NCBI RefSeq assembly: GCF_003046545.1
Contig: NZ_QAAA01000010.1
Location: 55,171 to 119,170 of the forward strand
Source: Rhodovulum imhoffii
GTDB taxonomy: Bacteria; Pseudomonadota; Alphaproteobacteria; Rhodobacterales; Rhodobacteraceae
Direction of reading: 5' to 3'
Length of the DNA: 64,000 nt
Of this stretch, positions 38,166 to 45,334 are shown piece after piece. The notes beneath the pieces were generated by a model. It was given only the letters and a program-made list of their open reading frames with translations, was not told the origin of the DNA and searched no databases. Made by a program: the position numbers and the translations under genes. The first letter of the stretch is position 1. Each line of letters opens with the position of its first letter.

Positions 38166-38919
38166 GCAGCCCAACCTTCTGATCCTTGGCGGCACGACAG
38201 AAGCCACCGCACTGGCCCATGAGGTCGCCGCGCGCGGGGTTCCGGCCACGCTGTCCTTTGCGGGCCGGGTGGAACGGCCCAAGCCCCAGCCCATCCCGGT
38301 GCGGGTGGGCGGATTTGGCGGCGTGGACGGGCTGGCCACCTATCTCCTCCGGCACAGGATAACCCACCTGATCGACGCCACCCACCCCTTTGCCGCACGG
38401 ATAAGTCGCAACGCAGTGGCCGCCTGCGCGCAAGCCGGCGTGCCAATGGCGGCGCTGTCCCGCCCGGCATGGGACGAAACCGCCACGGACCGCTGGCAAC
38501 ATGTGCCGGACATCCCCGCCGCGGTCACCGCGCTGGCGGGCACCGCACGCCGGGTTTTCCTGGCCTTGGGCCGGATGCACCTGGCGGCCTTTGCCACCCG
38601 CCCGCAGCATTTCTACCTGCTGCGCCTTGTCGATACCCCCGCCAGCCCACCGCCCCTGCCCGAACACGTGGTCATCGTGTCGCGCGGGCCATTCACTGTC
38701 GGGGACGATACCGCCCTGATGCGCCGGTACGGCATCGACCTGATCGTATCGAAGAATGCCGGCGGCTCCGGCGCGCGGGCAAAGATCGAGGCCGCACGGG
38801 CGCTGAGCCTGCCGGTCCTGATGATCGACCGCCCCGCCCTGCCCGAGCGGACCGAGTTGCACAGCCCGGCACAGGTTTTCACGTGGCTGGCTCATTCCGG
38901 GGCAAATCTCGGCGTGTAG
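38164..38919 (+). CDS. cobK: CobK, precorrin-6A reductase
   Basis: 251 aa. NADPH-dependent reduction of precorrin-6A to precorrin-6B. NLLILGGTTEATALAHEVAA at the N-terminus and HLIDATHPFAARISRNA are the family marks; the C-terminal DLIVSKNAGGSGARAKIEAA supports it. The only cob gene on the plus strand: its ATG overlaps the cobL ATG and its 3' end overlaps cobJ by 28 bases. Its promoter must lie inside cobL. An in-frame ATG at 38137 is possible but less likely. Confidence 0.94.
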   Translation: MQPNLLILGGTTEATALAHEVAARGVPATLSFAGRVERPKPQPIPVRVGGFGGVDGLATYLLRHRITHLIDATHPFAARISRNAVAACAQAGVPMAALSRPAWDETATDRWQHVPDIPAAVTALAGTARRVFLALGRMHLAAFATRPQHFYLLRLVDTPASPPPLPEHVVIVSRGPFTVGDDTALMRRYGIDLIVSKNAGGSGARAKIEAARALSLPVLMIDRPALPERTELHSPAQVFTWLAHSGANLGV

Positions 38920-39644
38920 ACAATGGGGGTGCCGTCGCGGGCAATGATCCGCGTGCGTGAAGACCCAACCAGAACCACGGTGCGCATGTCCGCCATGTCG
39001 GGCGCAGCCTGCGGCAGGGGAACGACACGCAGCGTTTCCTCCGGCGTGCTGACGGCACGGGCAAAGATCACCGGGCGGTCGTCGGCACATTCCGCGCGCA
39101 ACACCTCCAGTGCACGGGTGAACCCTTCCGGGCGCGCGCGGGAACGCGGGTTATAGAACGCCATTGCGAAATCGGCCTGCGCGGCCAGGCGCAACCGCTT
39201 TTCGATCAGCGCCCAGGGCTTGAGGTTGTCGCTGAGATTGATCGCACAGAAATCATGACCCAGCGGGGCACCCGCCCTGGCCGCTGCGGCCAGCATCGCG
39301 GTGATGCCCGGCAGTACCCGGATATCAAGGTCGCGCCACGCCGGCGGGCCGACCTCCACGGCCTCGAACACCGCCGAAGCCATGGCAAACACCCCCGGAT
39401 CCCCCGAAGACACAACCACGACACGCCCCCCCGCCCGGGCCATTTCAAGGGCGTGGCGGGCCCGGTCCAACTCCACCCGGTTGTCGCTGGCGTGCAGGGT
39501 CAGGCCGGGGCGTTCGGCCACGCGGGCGACATAGGGAATATAGCCCACCACATCGGTGGCCCGCGCCAGCGCGGCGCGCACCTCCGGCGTGACAAGCTCT
39601 TCCGCGCCGGGGCCAAGCCCGGCAATAACGATCCATCCGCTCAT
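38892..39644 (-). CDS. cobJ: CobJ, precorrin-3B C17-methyltransferase
   Basis: 250 aa. Methylates C17 and drives ring contraction. MSGWIVIAGLGPGAEELVTP, the VVVVSSGDPGVFAMA loop, PGITAMLAAAARAGAPLGHDF, and FYNPRSRARP are typical. The start at 39644 overlaps the cobI stop by 4 bases. Confidence 0.95.
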   Translation of the reverse strand: MSGWIVIAGLGPGAEELVTPEVRAALARATDVVGYIPYVARVAERPGLTLHASDNRVELDRARHALEMARAGGRVVVVSSGDPGVFAMASAVFEAVEVGPPAWRDLDIRVLPGITAMLAAAARAGAPLGHDFCAINLSDNLKPWALIEKRLRLAAQADFAMAFYNPRSRARPEGFTRALEVLRAECADDRPVIFARAVSTPEETLRVVPLPQAAPDMADMRTVVLVGSSRTRIIARDGTPIVYTPRFAPE

Positions 39645-40363
39645 GGCCTGCGTCCCTGCCCATGCACCACAACGATCGAGAAATAGGGCGTCTTGTTCCC
39701 CGGAAAATTCCGCAGGGGCAGCACGGCCTGCTCCGGCATCGCGGCGTTCTGCACAAGCCACGCGTCCTCCAGGCGCCCTGCGGCCTCCAACACCCGGCGC
39801 AGCTTGTTCAGATGGGCAGTGATCTTCATGAAAACCAGCGCGTCCGCCCCGGCAATCCCCCGTGCCAGAGCCTCCTCGGGCAAAGTGGCGGGCAATACGC
39901 TCAGCACATCGTCGCCCCAGGTCACAGGCTGACCCGTGGCAGTCCAGGCCGCCGACATGCCGGTAATGCCGGGCACCACCTCCACCCGAACAGCACCATG
40001 CAGCCGGGTGTAGAGATGCATGAACGACCCGTAGAAGAACGGGTCCCCCTCACACAGGACCACGACATCCTCACCCGCCTCTGCCAGGGCACGCAACCGG
40101 GCGCTGCAATCGGCATAAAAGGCGGACAACACCTTGTTATACTGCGGGTCGTCAAAAGGGATTTCCGTCGTGACGGGGTATTCCATGGGGATCTCGGCCG
40201 CCTCACCGGGGATCAGCCCCTCCACGATGCGCCGCGCCTGACCTTCCCGGCCCGCCTTGCGGAAATAGGCCACGTGCCGCGCCTGCCCCAGAAGCCGGGC
40301 GGCGCGCAGGCTCATCAGGTCCGGATCCCCCGGACCGAGACCGAGACCATGGATCGTGCCCAT
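39641..40363 (-). CDS. cobI: CobI, precorrin-2 C20-methyltransferase
   Basis: 240 aa. First committed corrin methylation. GTIHGLGLGPGDPDLMSLRA, then VVVLCEGDPFFYGSFMHLY and PGITGMSAAWTATGQP are the signature blocks. It starts 2 bases after the cobH stop. Confidence 0.95.
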   Translation of the reverse strand: MGTIHGLGLGPGDPDLMSLRAARLLGQARHVAYFRKAGREGQARRIVEGLIPGEAAEIPMEYPVTTEIPFDDPQYNKVLSAFYADCSARLRALAEAGEDVVVLCEGDPFFYGSFMHLYTRLHGAVRVEVVPGITGMSAAWTATGQPVTWGDDVLSVLPATLPEEALARGIAGADALVFMKITAHLNKLRRVLEAAGRLEDAWLVQNAAMPEQAVLPLRNFPGNKTPYFSIVVVHGQGRRP

Positions 40364-40365
40364 GT

Positions 40366-40995
40366 CTACTCCCTCCGGCTGGCGATGGCGTTGATCGCGG
40401 CCACGGTGATGGCGCTGCCCCCCAGACGGCCTGCGACAATGCAGCAGGGCACGGGCTGCGCCTGCCAGAGCGCCGCCTTGGACTCCATCGCCCCGACAAA
40501 CCCAACCGGGCAACCGATAATGCCCGCCGGGCGCGGGCAGGCCGGATCTTCCAACATGTTCAACAGGTGGAAAAGCGCCGTCGGCGCATTGCCGATGGCC
40601 ACCAGCGCGCCGGCCAGATGCGGTCGCCACAACTCCAGCGCCGCGGCAGAGCGGGTGTTGCCCATCCGGGCGGCCCGCTGCACGACATCCTCCGCCTGAA
40701 GGGTGCAGATCACGCGGTTCTCCGCGGGCAGGCGAGATCGCGTGACCCCTTCGGATACCATCCGCGCATCGCACAGAATCGGCGCCCCCCCTTCCAGCGC
40801 CGCGCGGGTACGGGCCACGAAACCAGGCGAAAAGCGAATATGCGGAGCAAGCTCCACCATGCCGGCGGCATGTATCATCCGCACCGCGACCTGTTCCTCA
40901 TCGGCGTCAAAGCGGGCCAGATCGGATTCGGCGCGGATGGTGGCGAAAGACCGCTTGTAAATCGCAGCCCCGTCTTTTTCATATTCATACGGCAT
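40366..40995 (-). CDS. cobH: CobH, precorrin-8X methylmutase
   Basis: 209 aa. Moves the C11 methyl group to C12 to give hydrogenobyrinic acid. The catalytic His is in VRMIHAAGMVELA, with ILCDARMVSEGV and IGCPVGFVGAMESKAAL also conserved. ATG 40995 is the homology start. First intact gene after the decayed cobW-cobN block. Confidence 0.95.
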   Translation of the reverse strand: MPYEYEKDGAAIYKRSFATIRAESDLARFDADEEQVAVRMIHAAGMVELAPHIRFSPGFVARTRAALEGGAPILCDARMVSEGVTRSRLPAENRVICTLQAEDVVQRAARMGNTRSAAALELWRPHLAGALVAIGNAPTALFHLLNMLEDPACPRPAGIIGCPVGFVGAMESKAALWQAQPVPCCIVAGRLGGSAITVAAINAIASRRE

Positions 40996-41027
40996 GGCAG
41001 GCTCTTTTTCACCGGGGGCACGCGGCG

Positions 41028-41774
41028 TCAAGCGCGGACAGGGTCCGATCCCAGCGCCGCCGCGATGGAATTGCGTCTTGTCTGCCAAATACCCCCGCGA
41101 TGCAAGGCGTCAAACCGCGCGCGCATCGCGGCACAGGCCGCCGGGTTGGTCTCTTGCAGCAAGGCCAGCGTATCTTGCAGGAAGGCCAGCGTATCCGGAG
41201 TGCCCGGCGTGGCGTCGAAATACGCATCGAACAGGTGACCGGGGACGACATGGGCAAGCTGCGCGAACGCGGCGAGATGCTCCAGCGTCGCCGCAATCTC
41301 CGCCGCACCGCGAAAGCCATGGCGCTTCATTCCGGCGATCCAGCCGGGATTGGCGGCCCGGGCACGCACCACGCGGGCGATTTCCTGCGTCAGCGTCCGG
41401 GCGCGGGGACGGGCCGGATCGGTGTTGTCCCCAGGTGATGGAGCAGGGCACGCCCGCCGGTCAGTGCCTGCGCGGCCTCACCGGGGTCGTTCGCGATGAA
41501 GGGGTAAACCACCCCGGCAGATCCCCGGTCAGCGCCTCGGGCCAGCAGAGGCCGGACAACACGACGGCCTTGCCCGGCGACCATTCCAGCGTGCCATGCA
41601 CCCCATATGGACCAGCGCGTCCACCACCTGCGACCGCAACCACAGGTAAAACGCGACATAGCCGTGGCGCGGCGGGGGTAAAATGTCGCGATATTCCGCA
41701 TCGTGCATAGGGGGCTGGCGCGCTCCGGTTGCAGGTCCGCTGCCGTCAGGCAGGCGCGGTAAAAGGTCAGCACC
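41028..41774 (-). pseudogene. cobN: CobN cobaltochelatase large subunit, massively deleted remnant
   Basis: Intact CobN is about 1,100-1,300 aa; here only pieces remain. Read 5' to 3' on the minus strand: [14 protein letters not shown], then [52 protein letters not shown] in shifting frames, then [15 protein letters not shown], a jump to the C-terminal EIARVVRARAANPGWIAGMK, and an end at RRNSIAAALG. Several frameshifts and two large internal deletions are evident. A 21-base tandem duplication lies in its last part. Confidence 0.88.
41152..41193 (+). repeat. 21-base tandem duplication inside the cobN relic
   Basis: TCTTGCAGCAAGGCCAGCGTA (41152-41172) is followed directly by a copy with one mismatch (41173-41193). 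In the CobN frame it repeats seven residues (DTLAFLQ/DTLALLQ). Confidence 0.85.
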
Positions 41775-42354
41775 ACGCGCACATCCACCCTGCTTCCGCG
41801 GGTTTCGATGACGGGCACCCGGCGGGGGAGTCTTGCGGCGATGGCGGCGCGCGCGGGCCACACCCCAACCCCGGCCAGGTCAGGCTCGCTCAACAGCACG
41901 ATATCCGCACAGGAAAGCTGATCCTCGAAGACCTCGGAAAGCGGCGTCTCGTGATCAGGGCTGTCATCGGCGGCGCGCCGGATTTCCGGCGCCGCGCGGG
42001 CGGGGGCGAACCGACCCGCTGCCACGGCCTCCGCGTCGGCCAGTGCGATCATTCCGTCAATCGTGATGCGGGCGCGGGTCAAGTGCCATCAGCGCCTCGA
42101 TGGTCGGGGTGAAATCCTCGGCCACGGTGCAGCAGATACAACCATTCGCCAGTTCCATGATGTTTTCCGCCGATCATCCGGGAGAGGAACAGGATTTCAG
42201 GATCTCTCCGTCCACACCGGCATCGCCGAATTCGTTTGCCCCCACCGCAAGGCGCCTGGCTTGCAGGGTTTGTATCAGGTGGCGAATGCGGGTCGTCTCC
42301 CAACCCTCAAAACCCGGCAATCACGGTTACAGGCAGCTTGGTCAGGTCGCTCAT
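41775..42354 (-). pseudogene. cobW: CobW, GTPase-type cobalt protein, broken
   Basis: Starts as CobW (MSDLTKLPVTVIAGF at 42354) but a stop follows and the frame shifts; the Walker A, normally GFLGAGKTT, is destroyed. The next frame has RRLAVGANEFGDAGVDGEIL, a TGA after SPG, then ENIMELANGCICCTVAEDF with the CxCC metal motif. After DPRPHHD a segment of about 25 residues is deleted, and the sequence resumes as RITIDGMIALADAEAVAAGRF to PVIETRGSRVD before running into cobN sequence. The junction near 41775 is approximate. Confidence 0.88.
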
Positions 42355-42444
42355 GCCAATCCCCCCGCTTGGGGGCAAGGGCAGATGGCGGGCCTTGGGC
42401 CGGATCCGTCACCGGAACACCCCGCCCGGTTTAACGTCGTGGCG

Positions 42445-42602
42445 CTGGCAGGTCTCCCGCTTGCGGATTTCAGGGGGGCCTGTCAGCATCCCGGCCTTCC
42501 CGGCTTTTCGGCCAGTGGCACGGGCTCCTCACCGGTTACGGCCGCGGGGGCGGCTGCGGTCTGCATTCCCTTTCCGCCTGTCTGCGACAACAGGCACCAG
42601 AG
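42445..42602 (-). ncRNA. Cobalamin (B12, AdoCbl) riboswitch
   Basis: Read on the minus strand: GGTGCC (42598-42593), a short stem-loop, AAAGGGAATGC, GACCGCAGCCGCCCCCGC, GAGCCCGTGCCACTGG with the conserved GCCACTG, GCCGGGAAGGC, and at the 3' end GGGAGACCTGCC (complement of 42447-42458). Order and spacing match the cobalamin riboswitch. It lies about 90 bases before the cobW relic, so it would control the cobW-cobN-cobH... transcript. Confidence 0.92.
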
Positions 42603-42633
42603 GGGGCGACATGCGCCACCGCGCACGGGATTG

Positions 42634-45054
42634 TCAAGGCTGACGGTGCGCCCGCTCCGCCCTGTTGCGCAGAAGCGCGACAGCCCGGTACCCCCCGTGC
42701 GAAAGCTTGCCAAACGGCACCCCCAGCCCCAGCCCCAGCACACTGCCCAGATGCAGCGCCAGCAAAAGCCCCATCGCGGCCGTGTCGCGGAACGTCAGCA
42801 ATGCCAGCCCGCTGGCCGCAACGGTGCCCAGAGCCCGGCGCGCCCCCCGATCCGCTGCCTCCTGGGCAGGCGCAGCCGGGGCGCGGTCAGCCCGGCCGCG
42901 CAGCCAGCCAAGACCGACAACCCCCGCCAGCATACCAGCCCCTCCCAGCGCCCCCAGAAGGACCGGCGGGCTAAACATCGGGTAAGGCGCGGACTGGCCG
43001 GCGGCATGCAGCCCGCCGGCCCAAAGCGTCGCCAGAAAGGTCAGCCCGAATCCATAGGCCAGCGCATGATGGGCCCATCGCCGCGCACGACCGGTCGTAC
43101 CGTGCCGGGTTTCACAGTCCCCAAGGTTGCGCAGGCTGGCCACATCCCACAGCGCCCACAGAATCGCGCGCGGGCCAAGGCGCACCTGCGGCCCCCGCCC
43201 CGCGCGCCAGAACCGCCACACCCGCCACGTCAGCCCCGCCGCCGCACCGCCAAGGGCCAGCCCCGCCAACCCCGACATCACACCATGGGGAATCACGCGG
43301 TAAAACGCGCCCGGCCCCTGATGGGCGGAGAACAGCACCTCTGCCGGGATCAGCCCCAGCACCAATAACGGCAGGCCCAGTGTGCAGGCCAGGAAAACCC
43401 TCCACGGCATGGATGCCCCCCCCCCGTATTCGACCATCCGCACCGCAGAGAGCGTCTGCGGTACGTTCACGGCGAAATCGTGGGGGGGCACGTACTGACA
43501 ATCATAAAAACATGACCGGCAATCGTGGCACAGATGTGCAAGATGGCGGATGTCGCCCCTGGCCAGACCTTCGCGCAGTTGCGCCGCCGGAAAGACATCG
43601 CACAGCCCGGAACAGAAGCCGCAGGTGTTACAGATATTGAGCACGCGGGCGGCCTCCTCCAGCGGGTCGCCCGCAGGCGGGGGCGAGGCGGGAAAAGCGG
43701 GCCGGGGCAGGCGCGGGGCCACGCCCGTCGCGCCGGCATCGGCTGCGGCACGACCCGCGCGCCGCCCGAACACCCCCGCGATCGCCAGCGCCGCACCGGA
43801 GACGTACCCCTCCCCCAGAACGGCCGGGGCCATCAGCGCCCCCGCCGCGAACAAGCGCGGACACGACTCTCCAAAGGCAGTCTCGACCCGACCGTCGCTG
43901 TCCACGGCGACGCCATGGCGGGAAAACGCCGCGCCGGGCCGCATCGGAAAAGCCGCAAACGGCGGCCGCAGGAGCGGCGGTGCCGGCGCTGTGTGCGGCG
44001 GATCGGGCGGCGCCCCCTCCTGCACCGCGCGGTTATATTCCGTCACGGTCCGGGCAAGACCCTGCGGATCGATCCCGCACAGACCGGCCAGGGCCCGGAG
44101 CGTTTCGGCGCGCAGCGGCGGATAAAGAAGCGGCGGCAGGCGCGCCGCCCCGTCCGCATCCAGAACCAGCCAGGCGGCGCCGTCCCCCCGCGCGGCAAGG
44201 ATCTGCCCCCACCGGGAAAACCGCGCGGGGGTCAGCGTCGCACCCTCGTCCTGGAAACGTGCCCCGTCACATCCGACGACTATTCCCATCGCCATGCCAT
44301 CCATCCGACTGACGATCCCGGCATCGTCCTGCGGTGCACGGGCATCCACGGCCACCAGATGTGCCTGTCCCGGCGAGCCGATCTCTGCCGCGCCATGCTC
44401 CACAAGCCAGGCCAGAAGCTCCCCCCGCTGAAAAGGCGTTCCCCGATTTGCGACGCCCTGCGGCAACGCCGCCCCGCAGGCCAGCACTACCGCCCCCGCA
44501 CGCACCGGCCACGGGCCGCGCGGGGATCGCGCCGCAAGCTCCAGGGGGGTATCCTGCACCATCGCGGCCGCGGGCAGGTCCGTCAGGCGGGTATCATAGG
44601 CGACCTGAACCCCCAAGGCCTCCGCCCGGGCGTACAACGCGTTTACCATCGCCTGCCCGCCGCCGCGCAGGAACATCGTCTTGCGGGAATAAGGCAGGTT
44701 GCCAGCGGACCACGGCTCGAATCGTATGCCCTGACCGGCCATCCAGTGGCCCAGGTCAGCCGAATCCTGCACCACCTGTCGGGCCAGGGCCGGGCGCGGC
44801 GGGGCCAGCCCTGACAGGTCGGCAAGATACTCTTCGACCGGGTAGCTGCCGCGCTGAAACGGGGTCTGGGCCGCGTTCGCCAGACGGATATTTCGGGAAT
44901 GGCGGGCGTTTCCACCGCGCGCCACGGGCGGGGCGGCTTCCAGAAGCAGAACCGACGCCCCCTGAAGGCGCGTCTCTATCGCGGCGGCAAGACCTGCAAA
45001 GCCACCGCCGGCCACCACAACATCCGCACAGGCAGGAGTGTCAAACCCGGTCAT
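42634..45054 (-). CDS. cobZ: CobZ, flavin/Fe-S/haem precorrin-3B synthase (TcuA-TcuB fusion)
   Basis: 806 aa. CobZ replaces CobG in Rhodobacter capsulatus and makes precorrin-3B. Part 1 (about 1-455) is a TcuA-like FAD protein: ADVVVAGGGFAGLAAAIETR and the C-terminal GALMAPAVLGEGYVSGAALA. Part 2 is TcuB-like: two Fe-S motifs, CNTCGFCSGLCDVFP and CHDCRSCFYDCQYVPPHDF, then about six membrane helices likely to hold b-type haem. ATG 45054. Its end lies 32 bases from the riboswitch, so it is transcribed separately from or ahead of the switch. Confidence 0.9.
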   Translation of the reverse strand: MTGFDTPACADVVVAGGGFAGLAAAIETRLQGASVLLLEAAPPVARGGNARHSRNIRLANAAQTPFQRGSYPVEEYLADLSGLAPPRPALARQVVQDSADLGHWMAGQGIRFEPWSAGNLPYSRKTMFLRGGGQAMVNALYARAEALGVQVAYDTRLTDLPAAAMVQDTPLELAARSPRGPWPVRAGAVVLACGAALPQGVANRGTPFQRGELLAWLVEHGAAEIGSPGQAHLVAVDARAPQDDAGIVSRMDGMAMGIVVGCDGARFQDEGATLTPARFSRWGQILAARGDGAAWLVLDADGAARLPPLLYPPLRAETLRALAGLCGIDPQGLARTVTEYNRAVQEGAPPDPPHTAPAPPLLRPPFAAFPMRPGAAFSRHGVAVDSDGRVETAFGESCPRLFAAGALMAPAVLGEGYVSGAALAIAGVFGRRAGRAAADAGATGVAPRLPRPAFPASPPPAGDPLEEAARVLNICNTCGFCSGLCDVFPAAQLREGLARGDIRHLAHLCHDCRSCFYDCQYVPPHDFAVNVPQTLSAVRMVEYGGGASMPWRVFLACTLGLPLLVLGLIPAEVLFSAHQGPGAFYRVIPHGVMSGLAGLALGGAAAGLTWRVWRFWRAGRGPQVRLGPRAILWALWDVASLRNLGDCETRHGTTGRARRWAHHALAYGFGLTFLATLWAGGLHAAGQSAPYPMFSPPVLLGALGGAGMLAGVVGLGWLRGRADRAPAAPAQEAADRGARRALGTVAASGLALLTFRDTAAMGLLLALHLGSVLGLGLGVPFGKLSHGGYRAVALLRNRAERAHRQP

Positions 45055-45106
45055 GCCATCATCGCCCTCCGGCCCTGACCTATTGCATCGGGCGGGAACG
45101 GTCCAG

Positions 45107-45334
45107 TCAGAGCTTGTCAGGGGGGCTGGGATCGCGCAGATCGACCATCGGGCAGCTTTGCCCGCCGCTGCATCCGCCGCACCCCGCACAGCCCCGCGCG
45201 GCCCCGCGGCGGCGGCGGCGCAGCCCGCGGGCAAGACCCCCCAGCGCCACGACAAGCGCAAGGCCGATCAATCCGTATTCCAGAAGCGTGATGCCCGCCT
45301 CCTCGCCAAGACTGATGGCAGGTGTATCTGTCAT
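45107..45334 (-). CDS. FeoB-associated Cys-rich membrane peptide
   Basis: 75 aa. One membrane helix (about 18-38) is followed by an Arg-rich segment and a Cys-rich tail with CAGCGGCSGGQSC (four Cys). This matches the FeoB_associated family of small proteins encoded right after feoB; function unknown, with iron or Fe-S binding suspected. ATG 45334 overlaps the feoB stop by 4 bases. It is not the winged-helix FeoC of enterobacteria. Confidence 0.82.
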   Translation of the reverse strand: MTDTPAISLGEEAGITLLEYGLIGLALVVALGGLARGLRRRRRGAARGCAGCGGCSGGQSCPMVDLRDPSPPDKL

